This document shows positions 1-9,519 of a DNA stretch of 64,000 nucleotides, one piece after another. Each line of letters begins with the position of its first letter. Position 1 is the stretch's first letter. The DNA is taken from positions 558,001-622,000 of the forward strand of contig NZ_AP019654.1 of NCBI RefSeq assembly GCF_009938205.1. Direction: 5' to 3'. A program made the translations under genes and the position numbers. The notes below the pieces were generated by a model. The model did not search any database. It was not told the origin of the DNA and saw only the letters and a list, made by a program, of their open reading frames with translations. The DNA is from Vibrio panuliri. Lineage in GTDB: Bacteria > Pseudomonadota > Gammaproteobacteria > Enterobacterales > Vibrionaceae.

Positions 1-1725
1 CCCCCACACAACGTGCGTGAAGTGGCGGAAGCGACGATTCATATGATCGACAACCCGAAAGCGGAGTTGGCGGATGTGATGCAGTTCGTTAAAGGCCCTG
101 ACTACCCAACAGAAGCCGAGATTACGTCGCCACAGGCAGAAATCGAGAAGATCTATCGTACTGGTCGTGGCAGCATCAAGATGCGTGCTGTATGGCATAA
201 AGAGGGCTCTGATATTGTTATCACAGCTCTGCCACACCAAACCTCTGGCGCGAAACTGCTTGAGCAGATAGCTAACCAAATGCGCGCGAAGAAACTGCCA
301 ATGGTGGAAGACTTGCGTGATGAGTCGGATCACGAGAACCCAACGCGTATCGTAGTTGTGCCGCGCTCAAACCGTGTTGATTGCGATCAGTTGATGAACC
401 ACCTGTTTGCTTCGACCGATTTGGAAAAGAGCTTCCGTGTTAACTTGAATATGATTGGTCTAAACAATCGTCCGCAAGTTAAAGGCTTAGTACAAATTCT
501 CTCTGAGTGGATTGAGTTCCGCCGCGGCACCGTGACTCGTCGTTTGCAATACCGCCTAGATAAAGTATTAGCACGCCTACATATCTTAGAAGGTTTGTTG
601 GTTGCGTATTTAAACCTAGATGAAGTGATTGAAATCATCCGTACTGAAGATGATCCAAAAGCGGTGCTTATGGCGCGCTTTGGTATTACGGATATTCAAG
701 CGGACGCAATTCTCGATACCAAACTTCGTCATCTTGCTAAATTGGAAGAGATGAAGATCCGTGGTGAGCAAGACGAGTTAGAAAAAGAACGCGAAAAACT
801 AGAACAGCTATTGGGTTCTGAGCGCCGTCTAAACACCTTGCTGAAGAAAGAAATTAAGGCTGATGCTGAGAAGTATGGCGATGACCGCCGTTCTCCGCTG
901 GTGGAACGTGCTGAAGCAAAAGCTCTCACTGAGCGCGATCTAGTACCAAGTGAGCCGATTACTGTGGTTCTTTCTGACAAAGGTTGGATCCGCCATGCGA
1001 AAGGTCATGATGTGGATGCTCAAGGTCTTAGCTACAAATCTGGCGATAGTTACCTCGCACATGCACGAGGTAAGAGTAACCAACAAGCGGTATTCTTGGG
1101 GAGTGACGGACGTAGTTATTCGCTTGAGTCTCACTCGTTACCTTCTGCCCGCAGTCAAGGTGAGCCAATTACGGGCCGCTTGAATATTGCGCCGGGGACC
1201 TCTGTACGCCAAGTGATCATGGGTGAAGAATCTCAATTATGGTTAATTGGTTCTGATGCTGGTTATGGGTTTGTTTGTAAAGGCAGCGATCTGTTGTCGA
1301 AGAATCGCAGTGGTAAGGCATTAGTCTCTCTACCGCAAAACTCGGAAGTGATGACACCACAGACAATACGCGATTTAGACAGTGATGAAATCTTAGCGAT
1401 CACCAACCAAGGGCGTATGTTGCTATTCCCGATTAAGGAACTGCCGCAACTTGGTAAAGGTAAGGGTAACAAGATCATCAACATCCCTGCAGCCAAGGCA
1501 AAAGAGCGAGAAGAGATCGTTTCGCATCTTATCTCGATACCTAAAGAAAGCTCGATTACTCTCTATGCAGGTAAGCGTAAGTTAGGTTTGAAACCTTCTG
1601 ATTTGGAAAACTTCCGCGGTGAGCGCGGTCGACGTGGTGCACTACTGCCTCGCGGCTTGCAGCGAGTCACACGTATTGAAATTGATACCGGTGACGACTC
1701 CAGTGAAGAGAGCGCTGACGAGTAA
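1..1725 (+). CDS. parC: DNA topoisomerase IV subunit A, C-terminal part (5' end outside window)
   Basis: ParC is the DNA-cleaving subunit of topoisomerase IV, which with ParE decatenates replicated chromosomes. The reading frame is open from base 1, so 574 residues are visible. About 180 N-terminal residues are missing, including the winged-helix domain with the catalytic tyrosine and the quinolone-resistance positions. What remains is the tower and coiled-coil region (a charged stretch rich in E, K and R around codons 245-290), then the C-terminal beta-pinwheel, and an acidic tail rich in D, E and S. The call ParC rather than GyrA rests on recognised sequence and on the neighbour degS. I see no frameshift. 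A strong hairpin terminator follows 14 bases after the stop. Confidence 0.93.
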   Translation, partial: PPHNVREVAEATIHMIDNPKAELADVMQFVKGPDYPTEAEITSPQAEIEKIYRTGRGSIKMRAVWHKEGSDIVITALPHQTSGAKLLEQIANQMRAKKLPMVEDLRDESDHENPTRIVVVPRSNRVDCDQLMNHLFASTDLEKSFRVNLNMIGLNNRPQVKGLVQILSEWIEFRRGTVTRRLQYRLDKVLARLHILEGLLVAYLNLDEVIEIIRTEDDPKAVLMARFGITDIQADAILDTKLRHLAKLEEMKIRGEQDELEKEREKLEQLLGSERRLNTLLKKEIKADAEKYGDDRRSPLVERAEAKALTERDLVPSEPITVVLSDKGWIRHAKGHDVDAQGLSYKSGDSYLAHARGKSNQQAVFLGSDGRSYSLESHSLPSARSQGEPITGRLNIAPGTSVRQVIMGEESQLWLIGSDAGYGFVCKGSDLLSKNRSGKALVSLPQNSEVMTPQTIRDLDSDEILAITNQGRMLLFPIKELPQLGKGKGNKIINIPAAKAKEREEIVSHLISIPKESSITLYAGKRKLGLKPSDLENFRGERGRRGALLPRGLQRVTRIEIDTGDDSSEESADE

Positions 1726-1738
1726 TCCTCGGCAAAAT

Positions 1739-1767
1739 AAAAACCAGCCTATTGGCTGGTTTTTTTA
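1739..1767. terminator. Bidirectional terminator between parC and degS
   Basis: A 9-bp stem (AAACCAGCC / GGCTGGTTT) with a TATT loop is followed by a run of T on the plus strand and preceded by a run of A. It can therefore end parC from the left and degS from the right. Confidence 0.85.
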
Positions 1768-1800
1768 TGCTTGTTGAGCGGGCTAGAGAAGGCTCTGCGA

Positions 1801-2865
1801 CTATTCTCTTTTATCCTCAGCAACCGTGACAGGAACGGTCATCTCCTCACCTTTACGTAGTAGGACAATATCCACGGTTGTACCAGGGCGTAGCTCTGTG
1901 ACAATCTCCATCACACTCTGACGACCGTTAATCTTTTGCCCATCAATCTTTAGGATAATATCTTGTGATTGAAAGCCTGCTTCTGCTGCCGGACCGTTAG
2001 GATCAACGCCTAAAACAATAATGCCACCAAGGTGTTCGTTACCGAGTAAACGAGCCGTAACAGAGGTGATATCTTGACCATCAACACCAATGTAGCCACG
2101 GATGACTCGCCCATCGGCAATGATCTTTCTCATGATAAGGTCGGCGAGTGAATAAGGAATGGCAAACGAAATACCGTAGGTTTCAAGATCCGTTGCTTGT
2201 TGAAACGAAGCGGTGTTAATGCCAACTAACTCACCACGAGTATTCACCAATGCACCACCGGAGTTTCCTTCATTAATCGCCGCATCGGTTTGAATAAAGG
2301 CTTGACGGCCTCCCGCACTGATTGACGAGCGACCAGTCGCGGAGATGATACCAAATGTAGTGGTTTGACCTAGGTTGTAAGGGTTACCAATCGCCAAAAC
2401 AATATCACCCACTTTGGCTTTATAATCTGGGTTGAGTGGGATAACGGGTAGATTGGTTCCCTCAATACGCAGGATGGCGATGTCAGTGCGGCGGTCTTTA
2501 CCCACTAACTGAGCGGCGGCAACACGACCATCTTGCAGTGCCACAATGATTTGATCGGCTTGAGCAACCACATGGTAGTTGGTAATGATATAGCCCTTGT
2601 CGCTGACGATAACACCAGAGCCTAAGCCTTGAGTCAGCAGTTTAGAGCGATCTTCTTCGGTATATTTTCGGCTATAGATGTTGACGACCGCTGGGGCTGC
2701 TTTACGCACCGCATCATTAAAGGAAACCTTTAAGGTCGCCATATCATTGATAGGGTGGGTAATGGTATCTGGCAGGACGTTGGTACGCAGTGATGGCACT
2801 GCTAAAAGCAGCAGTGCAGCAGTCGCGAGACCAATCCCCACTGAACGCAAAAGAAAACCGAGCAT
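1801..2865 (-). CDS. degS: Inner-membrane site-1 protease DegS (sigma-E pathway)
   Basis: DegS is a membrane-anchored, periplasm-facing HtrA protease. It senses unassembled outer-membrane porin tails through its PDZ domain and cuts the anti-sigma factor RseA. Visible features are one N-terminal membrane segment, the HtrA protease domain with the His (ITNYHVV), Asp (RTDIAIL) and Ser (GNSGGAL) triad, and a single C-terminal PDZ domain. The single PDZ and membrane anchor separate it from DegQ. I chose ATG at 2865 (354 aa, the family's usual length). The longer open frame would start with TTG at 2880, while the ATG is preceded by GGGGAAGGT. It lies downstream of degQ but beyond a terminator, so it probably has its own promoter. 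Confidence 0.92.
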   Translation of the reverse strand: MLGFLLRSVGIGLATAALLLLAVPSLRTNVLPDTITHPINDMATLKVSFNDAVRKAAPAVVNIYSRKYTEEDRSKLLTQGLGSGVIVSDKGYIITNYHVVAQADQIIVALQDGRVAAAQLVGKDRRTDIAILRIEGTNLPVIPLNPDYKAKVGDIVLAIGNPYNLGQTTTFGIISATGRSSISAGGRQAFIQTDAAINEGNSGGALVNTRGELVGINTASFQQATDLETYGISFAIPYSLADLIMRKIIADGRVIRGYIGVDGQDITSVTARLLGNEHLGGIIVLGVDPNGPAAEAGFQSQDIILKIDGQKINGRQSVMEIVTELRPGTTVDIVLLRKGEEMTVPVTVAEDKRE

Positions 2866-2918
2866 ACCTTCCCCAAACAAATCACAGATAGAATAAAATC
2901 AGAAGGATAGCATTATAT

Positions 2919-2947
2919 AAAAAAGACAGCGAATTTCTCCGCTGTCC
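2919..2947 (-). terminator. Terminator between degQ and degS
   Basis: Read on the minus strand, GACAGCG and CGCTGTC form a stem around an 8-base loop and are followed by six T. The position directly after degQ suggests that degQ and degS are separate units. Confidence 0.75.
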
Positions 2948-2976
2948 TTGTTAGTTTAAAGCGTGTTTTGTCAAAT

Positions 2977-4344
2977 TTAGCGCACGACGAGATAGATCGA
3001 ACGGTCACCTCGATGAATATTCAGCGCTAATACACCTTTGTGTTTTTCCACAATCGCGCGAAACTCTGCAAGATTTTTCACTCTTTGGCGGTTCACGCCG
3101 ATAATGATGTCATCTTTTTGCAATTGATAACCTTCAGCCGGTGAACCTTCGGCTACCGCTGTTACTTTAACCCCTTGCACTTTGTCACTGGCATTGGTGT
3201 TGGTTAACTCTGCACCCGCTAAACCATCATGAAGTTTGTCTGCGGTGGTTTTCACGTTAGTCTGCTCACCAAGTACCACGTCAAAGTTTTTCTCTTTGCC
3301 ATCACGTAACACGCCGAGTTCAATCTCTTTGCCCGCACCAAGCGTACCAATTTTCGCACGCAGTTCGTGGAAGGTACTGATCGCTTTACCATTCACTGAA
3401 ACGATAATATCGCCCGCTTTCAGTCCCGCTTTTTCTGCGGCACTATCCGGCATGATCTGGCTGACAAAGGCACCTTTACTTGACTCATACCCCAGAGCCT
3501 CTGCAAGTTCAGAGGTGACTTCGCCACCTTGAACCCCAAGCATGCCGCGTTTCACTTCACCAAACTCGAGAATTTGTTCTGCAAGATTTCGCATCATATT
3601 GGACGGAATGGCGAAGCCAATCCCAACGTTGCCGCCATTTGGCCCTAGGATTGCGGTGTTGATACCAATCAACTCACCGTTGAGATTGACCAGCGCGCCA
3701 CCGGAGTTCCCGCTGTTAATGGCCGCGTCGGTTTGAATAAAGTTTTCAAAGTTCTCAATATTTAAACCACTGCGACCAAGTGCGGAGACAATCCCGGATG
3801 TTACGGTTTGACCAAGACCAAAAGGGTTACCGATAGCTACGGTAAAATCCCCAACTCGAAGTTGGTCTGAATCTGCGAGTTCTATTTGGGTAAGATTTTT
3901 CGCTTCTTCCAGTTTTAGCAATGCGATGTCAGCCATTTCGTCACCACCGATGAGTTCAGCATCGTATTCGCGACCATCATGTAGCTTGACCTGAATGGTT
4001 TCAGCGCCTTTGATTACGTGGAAGTTTGTAACGATATAGCCTTTCTTAGCATCAACAATCACGCCTGAGCCAAGCCCTCTAAATGGGCGCTCTTGTAACT
4101 GTTCGGCAGGGAAATCAGGACCAAAGAAAAAGCGGAACTGTTCAGGGATGCGTTGTCGAGAGACCTGTGTGCCTTCCACATCAATGCTGACCACTGCTGG
4201 GGTGACTTTCTCTAACATTGGGGCTAATGAGGGCAATTGCTCCCCGCCAACGGAAAGAGGTAATGCGGCTGAAGCAGGTAACGGTGTGATGATCGAACTT
4301 AAGCTTAGAGATAGCGCAGTTAAGACAAGCAAAGGCTTTTTCAT
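2977..4344 (-). CDS. degQ: Periplasmic serine endoprotease/chaperone DegQ (HtrA family)
   Basis: This is a soluble periplasmic protease and chaperone that clears misfolded envelope proteins. It has a signal peptide (MKKPLLVLTALSLSL..., likely cut after the alanines near residue 26), a protease domain with His (VTNFHVI), Asp (MADIALL) and Ser (GNSGGAL), and two PDZ domains, which separates it from DegS. ATG at 4344 gives 455 aa, the usual DegQ length, with AGGAG placed correctly upstream. A longer open frame to 4383 would spoil the signal peptide. The neighbours degS and zapG match the degQ locus of enteric bacteria. DegP is the alternative name, but gene order favours DegQ. Confidence 0.9.
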   Translation of the reverse strand: MKKPLLVLTALSLSLSSIITPLPASAALPLSVGGEQLPSLAPMLEKVTPAVVSIDVEGTQVSRQRIPEQFRFFFGPDFPAEQLQERPFRGLGSGVIVDAKKGYIVTNFHVIKGAETIQVKLHDGREYDAELIGGDEMADIALLKLEEAKNLTQIELADSDQLRVGDFTVAIGNPFGLGQTVTSGIVSALGRSGLNIENFENFIQTDAAINSGNSGGALVNLNGELIGINTAILGPNGGNVGIGFAIPSNMMRNLAEQILEFGEVKRGMLGVQGGEVTSELAEALGYESSKGAFVSQIMPDSAAEKAGLKAGDIIVSVNGKAISTFHELRAKIGTLGAGKEIELGVLRDGKEKNFDVVLGEQTNVKTTADKLHDGLAGAELTNTNASDKVQGVKVTAVAEGSPAEGYQLQKDDIIIGVNRQRVKNLAEFRAIVEKHKGVLALNIHRGDRSIYLVVR

Positions 4345-4515
4345 CGAATAACTCCTATAAAGTGAGGACCTATTATGAGCCAACGAATGGAGGGCATCCG
4401 TTGGCTCTGTCGTGTTCGACTATTTACGTAATAAATAGCAGGACAATAGTTACTTATGGGAGATATGACTCGAAAAAAACAACTTAGTTCACAAGTTAAG
4501 CAATTTATTCTGTGA

Positions 4516-4959
4516 CTAAGAAGCTTTTTTTCCGCTTTCACCATCTGGTGAATCTAAATACTCTTTCTTTTCTTCTCGTAGCAAACCAGTTGCGCCGTTA
4601 GCGTAATCTTTCGGTGCGTCTTCTAGTGACTGATCGGCACTATTTGAAGCGTTTTGCTGAGCGACTTTCTGCGCGAATGGGTTATCTTGCGCAGGAATGT
4701 TTGGTAAAAGCTCTGATGACGTCTTTGACATGTGTTGGTAGAGCTTGGTGTACTCTTTGCCGAGCGAATCGAGCATTTCAGCAGTTTGTGCAAAGTGGTC
4801 AGTCAGTTCTTGTTTTTGCTGTTCTAACTCAAACTTCGCGGTTTCTAAATCTTTGTAGAGGTTTTTCTGTTTCTTGTAATTAGGTGCTGTAAGACGAGAA
4901 ATAGCAAATCCAATTACTGCGCCAACTAACAGGCCAGCAAGGGCATAGATCCAAGGCAT
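4516..4959 (-). CDS. zapG: ZapG/YhcB family (DUF1043) membrane-anchored division and envelope protein
   Basis: This is a 147-residue protein with one N-terminal membrane segment containing small residues (LAGLLVGAVIGFAI), then a cytoplasmic coiled coil of about 65 residues rich in K, E and Q, and a disordered acidic tail. This is the architecture of YhcB/ZapG, which links division with envelope and peptidoglycan synthesis. The start has AAGGAG five bases upstream. It is divergent from zapE, as in enteric bacteria, and precedes degQ on the same strand with a 171-bp gap. The biochemical role is not deducible from sequence. Confidence 0.88.
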   Translation of the reverse strand: MPWIYALAGLLVGAVIGFAISRLTAPNYKKQKNLYKDLETAKFELEQQKQELTDHFAQTAEMLDSLGKEYTKLYQHMSKTSSELLPNIPAQDNPFAQKVAQQNASNSADQSLEDAPKDYANGATGLLREEKKEYLDSPDGESGKKAS

Positions 4960-5150
4960 AATTGCTCCTTATTATTTGTTTTACATGTTGTTTACCTAGT
5001 GGTTACACATGCTCATGTCACATGGTACTATGAGAAATTAAACCAATAAAGAAAAATGCGTGTGACCCTATCCAGCGAAACTGCGCAAAATTTATTATAG
5101 AGCAGCAAGAGTGGATAGCTAGGTATTGCACTGAAACGAAGGTCTAGCCC

Positions 5151-6254
5151 ATGACACCCTTAGCAAAATATCAAGCTGATATTACGCTGCATAATTTTCA
5201 GCAAGACAGTGCTCAACTGCGAGCTGTCGAAGCGCTTGATGCGCTCTATCATCAATTTATTGATTATCAACAAACCCCTACGATTGCCATACCCAAATGG
5301 AAAAGTTGGCTAGGCAAAAAAGCACCAGCCCCGCAAGCGCCGAAAGGGCTCTATTTTTGGGGAGGCGTTGGACGAGGGAAAACCTATTTAATGGATACGT
5401 TTTTTGACGCCTTGCCCAGCGACAAGAAAATGCGTGTCCACTTCCACCGTTTTATGTTGCGGGTACATGACGAGCTGAATGCTCTTGCGGCAGAAACTGA
5501 CCCACTTGAGAGTGTGGCGGATAAGTTTAAAGCTGAAGCAGACATCATCTGCTTTGATGAATTTTTTGTCTCGGATATTACCGATGCGATGATTCTTGGT
5601 ACTCTGTTTCAAGCACTATTTGCCCGAGGGGTGATTCTAGTCGCGACCTCAAATATTCCACCACCAGAGTTGTATCGCAATGGTTTACAACGAGCGCGTT
5701 TTTTACCTGCGATAGCACTGATAGAGCAAAATTGTGACGTGATTAATGTCGACAGTGGGATTGATTACCGTCTGCGGACTTTGCAACAGGCTGAGATCTA
5801 TCATTATCCACTGGACCAAACGGCGGCTGCCAACATGCAGCGTTATTATCAGCAACTTGCTGGGGAAGGAAAGCAAAGTCAAAAGCAGATTGAAATAAAT
5901 CATCGCTTGATTGATGTTGAGCACGCAGCAGATGGTGTTTTGCATGCGACCTTTGCTCAGCTTTGTCAAACGGCCCGCAGCCAGAACGACTATATTGAGC
6001 TCTCTCGTATTTACCATAGCGTACTGCTGGCTAATGTAGTGCAAATGGATCGCACGCTTGATGATGCTGCTCGCCGTTTTATTGCATTAGTTGATGAGTT
6101 CTATGAGCGTAATGTGAAGTTAATCATTTCAGCTGAAGTGGATATGGCAGAGCTTTATACTCATGGTCAGCTTGAGTTTGAATTTAAGCGTTGTCTTTCG
6201 CGTTTAACTGAGATGCAAAGTCATGATTACCTCGCGCTAGAACATTTGGCGTAA
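5151..6254 (+). CDS. zapE: Cell division AAA+ protein ZapE (AFG1-like ATPase)
   Basis: This is an AAA+ ATPase of the AFG1 family, which in E. coli joins the divisome and destabilises FtsZ polymers at late constriction or under stress. It is 367 aa, matching the family. The Walker A motif GGVGRGKT is near residue 70 and Walker B IICFDEFFV near residue 135. An ATSN sensor-1-like segment and an arginine-rich NGLQRARFLP stretch follow. The start is ATG with a GAAGG sequence nine bases upstream. It is divergent from zapG across about 190 bp that must hold both promoters. Confidence 0.93.
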   Translation: MTPLAKYQADITLHNFQQDSAQLRAVEALDALYHQFIDYQQTPTIAIPKWKSWLGKKAPAPQAPKGLYFWGGVGRGKTYLMDTFFDALPSDKKMRVHFHRFMLRVHDELNALAAETDPLESVADKFKAEADIICFDEFFVSDITDAMILGTLFQALFARGVILVATSNIPPPELYRNGLQRARFLPAIALIEQNCDVINVDSGIDYRLRTLQQAEIYHYPLDQTAAANMQRYYQQLAGEGKQSQKQIEINHRLIDVEHAADGVLHATFAQLCQTARSQNDYIELSRIYHSVLLANVVQMDRTLDDAARRFIALVDEFYERNVKLIISAEVDMAELYTHGQLEFEFKRCLSRLTEMQSHDYLALEHLA

Positions 6255-6333
6255 GTAAACTGAAAATTAGCCTTTGCAGTAAAAAGTGAGATCTTTCTTA
6301 AAAAAAAGAGATGATTTTTTCAGCTCACTTCTC

Positions 6334-6339
6334 TATAAT
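6334..6339 (+). promoter_or_regulatory. -10 element of the rplM-rpsI promoter
   Basis: A perfect TATAAT lies 162 bases before rplM. The matching -35 is poor (ATGATT at 6311 with a 17-base spacer), so the transcription start near 6346 is an inference. Confidence 0.55.
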
Positions 6340-6345
6340 CCTGCG

Positions 6346-6501
6346 ACCCACCGTTACTGCAGACCTGATATCGAAGTTATTTCGGAATGAGGTCGAGAGT
6401 GCCAACCGCTCGAAGGGGTGATGACTGGGCTCTTAGACAGTGTGGGAGTACATGGGTACTCCTGTAAAAGTTTAAATTTAAATTAACGGGTTATTATTAG
6501 C
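6346..6501 (+). promoter_or_regulatory. Structured 5' leader of rplM-rpsI, candidate L13 autoregulatory RNA
   Basis: The roughly 155-nt leader can form a hairpin closed by GACCT/AGGTC with an inner CGAA/TTCG helix (about 6361-6395) and a perfect 7-bp hairpin GGAGTAC-ATGG-GTACTCC (6445-6462). rplM has no strong Shine-Dalgarno sequence. In E. coli, L13 represses translation of its own operon through the rplM leader, so the same logic is likely here. That last step is inference. Confidence 0.5.
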
Positions 6502-6930
6502 ATGAAAACTTTCGTTGCTAAACCAGAAACTGTAAAACGCGACTGGTACGTTGTAGACGCTGAAGGTAAAACTCTTGGCCGTCTAGCAAGTGAAATTGCA
6601 TCTCGCCTACGTGGCAAACACAAAGCTGAATACACTCCACACTGTGACGCTGGTGACTACATCATCGTTATCAATGCGGAGAAAGTTGCTGTAACTGGTA
6701 ACAAAGCTAAGAACAAAGTTTACTACCGTCACTCAGAGTTCCCTGGTGGTCTTAAATCAATCACTTTTGAAAAGCTGATCGATCGTAAGCCAGAAATGGT
6801 TCTTGAACTAGCGGTTAAAGGTATGCTACCACGTGGTCCTCTAGGCCGTGCTATGTACCGTAAGCTGAAAGTTTACGCTGGCGCTGAGCACAACCATGCT
6901 GCTCAACAACCACAAGTACTAGACATCTAA
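6502..6930 (+). CDS. rplM: 50S ribosomal protein L13
   Basis: L13 is an early-assembly protein of the large ribosomal subunit. It is 142 aa, the standard bacterial length, with the typical opening and the conserved GRLASEIA and LPRGPLGR segments. Codon use is strongly biased, as expected for a highly expressed gene. It is the first gene of a two-gene operon with rpsI (15-base gap), and a structured leader precedes it. The start lacks a strong ribosome-binding site, which fits control of translation by the leader. Confidence 0.97.
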   Translation: MKTFVAKPETVKRDWYVVDAEGKTLGRLASEIASRLRGKHKAEYTPHCDAGDYIIVINAEKVAVTGNKAKNKVYYRHSEFPGGLKSITFEKLIDRKPEMVLELAVKGMLPRGPLGRAMYRKLKVYAGAEHNHAAQQPQVLDI

Positions 6931-6945
6931 TCGGGGATTTCGAAA

Positions 6946-7338
6946 ATGGCAGAGAATCAATACTACGGCACTGGCCGTCGCAAAAGCTCAGCTGCACGTG
7001 TTTTCATTAAACCAGGCAGCGGCAACATCGTAATCAACAAGCGTAGCCTTGATGAGTACTTCGGTCGTCCAACTTCTCGCATGGTTGTTAAGCAACCTCT
7101 TGAGCTAGTTGAACTAACTGAGAAACTAGACCTATACGTTACTGTTAAAGGTGGCGGTATTTCAGGTCAAGCTGGTGCGATCCGTCACGGTATCACACGT
7201 GCTCTAATGGAATACGATGAATCTTTCCGTCCTGCTCTACGTGCAGCTGGTTACGTTACTCGTGACGCTCGTTGCGTTGAACGTAAGAAAGTTGGTCTAC
7301 GTAAAGCACGTCGTCGTCCACAGTTCTCTAAGCGTTAA
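6946..7338 (+). CDS. rpsI: 30S ribosomal protein S9
   Basis: S9 is a small-subunit protein whose C-terminal tail reaches the tRNA P site. It is 130 aa, opens with the [13 protein letters not shown] signature and ends in the conserved arginine/lysine-rich tail finishing in SKR. It follows rplM by 15 bases with a GGGG-type ribosome-binding site, and a hairpin terminator lies about 50 bases after the stop. Confidence 0.97.
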   Translation: MAENQYYGTGRRKSSAARVFIKPGSGNIVINKRSLDEYFGRPTSRMVVKQPLELVELTEKLDLYVTVKGGGISGQAGAIRHGITRALMEYDESFRPALRAAGYVTRDARCVERKKVGLRKARRRPQFSKR

Positions 7339-7384
7339 TCTTTTTACAAAGATTCGCTTTCCAGTTTTACTGGGATGTGGCTTC

Positions 7385-7417
7385 AAAGCCTGGCTTATGC
7401 CAGGCTTTTTGTTTTTT
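7385..7417 (+). terminator. Terminator of rplM-rpsI
   Basis: A 10-bp stem AAAGCCTGGC / GCCAGGCTTT with a TTAT loop is followed by TTTTTGTTTTTT. Confidence 0.9.
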
Positions 7418-7535
7418 AGCGTAAAGAAAATCCTTTCCCCAATCTCACCTCTGGCATAGTTCTTTTCTTAATGTTCTGCTTTTGTGACGACTTTAGCGTT
7501 TGTATCCATAAATGTTGCAAAAAAGTAGCTTTACC

Positions 7536-7564
7536 TTGTCAAAAAGTAGGGTTTTAATTATCAT
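7536..7564 (+). promoter_or_regulatory. Predicted promoter of petABC
   Basis: TTGTCA (7536) and TATCAT (7559) are separated by 17 bases, and each matches five of six sigma-70 consensus positions. It lies about 97 bases before petA and after the rpsI terminator. I see nothing else clear in the 322-base gap 7339-7660. Confidence 0.55.
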
Positions 7565-7660
7565 TTGCCCTCAAATAAATACAACAAAACTCAATTTGTT
7601 AGCCATGCTCTTGGTAAGGAATAACAATAATCCATAAGGAGCAAATGGGAGAATGTTTGG

Positions 7661-8254
7661 ATGAGCAATGCGCCTTTAAATAACGGTCGCAGACGCTTCT
7701 TAACTGCTACAACTGCGGTTGTTGGTGGTTTGGGAGCTGCAGCGGTTGCCGTGCCTTTTATTAAATCTTGGAACCCAAGTGAAAAAGCGAAAGCAGCAGG
7801 TGCCCCAGTTGAAGTTGATATCAGCAAGCTGGAAGAGGGGCAAATGGTGCGTGTGGAGTGGCGAGGAAAACCAGTATGGGTAGTTCGCCGTGCACAATCA
7901 GTCGTCGATACGTTAAAAGATCTTGATGGTCAGCTTCGTGACCCTGCATCCGGTGAAGAGCAGCAACCTGCTTATGCACAGAATGCGTTCCGTTCAATTA
8001 AACCAGAATACTTCGTTGCCGTTGGTATCTGTACTCACCTTGGGTGCTCTCCTACCTATTTGCCTGACAGTTTTAGTGAGCAAGTTCAAGGTGTGAAATC
8101 AGGCTTCTTCTGTCCTTGTCACGGTTCTAAGTTTGATATGGCTGGTCGCGTATTCCAAGGTGTACCAGCGCCATTAAACTTGGTTGTACCTAAGCATATG
8201 TACTTAAGCGATGCCAAGATCATGATCGGTGTTGACGAAGAAGGGGAGGCATAA
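7661..8254 (+). CDS. petA: Ubiquinol-cytochrome c reductase iron-sulfur (Rieske) subunit
   Basis: This is the Rieske subunit of the bc1 complex, which takes an electron from ubiquinol at the Qo site and passes it to cytochrome c1. It is 197 aa. The N-terminus carries a twin-arginine-like motif (NGRRRFL) before a membrane segment, consistent with Tat export and anchoring. Cluster ligands are in CTHLGC (residues 124-129) and CPCHGS (151-156). GGAG lies nine bases before the ATG. An in-track ATG 16 bases upstream is out of frame. The stop overlaps the petB start by one base. Confidence 0.96.
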   Translation: MSNAPLNNGRRRFLTATTAVVGGLGAAAVAVPFIKSWNPSEKAKAAGAPVEVDISKLEEGQMVRVEWRGKPVWVVRRAQSVVDTLKDLDGQLRDPASGEEQQPAYAQNAFRSIKPEYFVAVGICTHLGCSPTYLPDSFSEQVQGVKSGFFCPCHGSKFDMAGRVFQGVPAPLNLVVPKHMYLSDAKIMIGVDEEGEA

Positions 8255-9519
8255 TGCAAGCTCTACTTGATTGGGTAGAAAAACGCTTACCCGCAATGAA
8301 TGCGTATAAAAAGCACCTTTCTGAATATCCGATGCCAAAGAACTTTAACTTCTGGTATCTATTTGGATCGCTAGCCATGCTGGTGCTGGTTAACCAAATT
8401 CTCACTGGTATTTGGTTGACGATGAACTACGTGCCTTCTGGTGATGGCGCGTTTGCTTCGATTGAATACATCATGCGAGATGTTGAGTATGGTTGGTTGT
8501 TGCGTTATATGCACTCAACCGGCGCATCGGCATTTTTTGTGGTGGTTTACCTCCATATGTTCCGTGGTTTGATCTACGGTTCTTACCAAAAGCCTCGTGA
8601 GTTACTTTGGGTGTTCGGTATGCTTATCTTCCTTGTGTTGATGGCCGAAGCCTTTATGGGTTACTTATTGCCTTGGGGACAGATGTCTTACTGGGGGGCT
8701 CAGGTAATCATCTCGCTGTTTGGCGCTATTCCAGTGATTGGTGATGACTTAACCCTTTGGATTCGAGGTGACTACGTTATCTCTGGTGCGACACTTAACC
8801 GCTTCTTTGCTCTTCACGTAATCGCACTGCCGATTGTTCTGTTGCTCCTTATTGTGTTGCACGTGTTGGCGTTGCATGAGGTTGGCTCAAACAACCCTGA
8901 CGGTATTGAGACCAAGTTACCGAAGGGAAGCATGGGTGAGGACTATCAGACACAATTTAAGTTCCATGATTACTACTCTAAGAAGTACGACATAATCGAC
9001 TCAATTCCTTTCCACCCTTACGGTACGGTGAAAGATTTAGTTGGTGTGGCTGGCTTCCTATTCTTGTTCTGTTACGTGCTGTTCTTTAACCCTGAGATGG
9101 GCGGTTACTTCCTTGAGCCACCGAACTTTGAAGCGGCTAACCCACTCAAGACACCAGAACACATTGCCCCGGTTTGGTACTTCACTCCGTTCTACGCAAT
9201 CTTACGTGCGGTTCCAGATAAACTGCTTGGGGTTATCGCCATGGGTGCGTCAATCGCGGTGTTGTTTATTTTGCCATGGCTAGATCGCTGTAAAGTGCGT
9301 TCTTACCGTTACCGTAGCAAGTTCCACTTGTTCAATATTATTCAGTTCACCATCTGCTTTGTTGCGTTGGGTGTCTTAGGTGCGCTGCCTGCAACGCCTC
9401 TATACACGCTACTGGCGCAAATCTTTAGCTTAGGTTATTTCATGTTCTTTGTGCTGCTGTATTTCTACAGTAAAAACGAAGCAACGAAACCATTACCAGA
9501 GAGGGTGACATTCAAATGA
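8254..9519 (+). CDS. petB: Cytochrome b subunit of the bc1 complex
   Basis: This is the membrane core of the bc1 complex and carries hemes bL and bH and both quinone sites. The 421 residues contain eight or more hydrophobic helices and heme-ligating histidines in helices B and D (for example YMHSTGASAF and LHVIALP). The Qo-site motif reads PVWY at residues 306-309 rather than the more usual PEWY. It overlaps petA by one base and petC by four (ATGA), indicating translational coupling. Confidence 0.95.
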   Translation: MQALLDWVEKRLPAMNAYKKHLSEYPMPKNFNFWYLFGSLAMLVLVNQILTGIWLTMNYVPSGDGAFASIEYIMRDVEYGWLLRYMHSTGASAFFVVVYLHMFRGLIYGSYQKPRELLWVFGMLIFLVLMAEAFMGYLLPWGQMSYWGAQVIISLFGAIPVIGDDLTLWIRGDYVISGATLNRFFALHVIALPIVLLLLIVLHVLALHEVGSNNPDGIETKLPKGSMGEDYQTQFKFHDYYSKKYDIIDSIPFHPYGTVKDLVGVAGFLFLFCYVLFFNPEMGGYFLEPPNFEAANPLKTPEHIAPVWYFTPFYAILRAVPDKLLGVIAMGASIAVLFILPWLDRCKVRSYRYRSKFHLFNIIQFTICFVALGVLGALPATPLYTLLAQIFSLGYFMFFVLLYFYSKNEATKPLPERVTFK

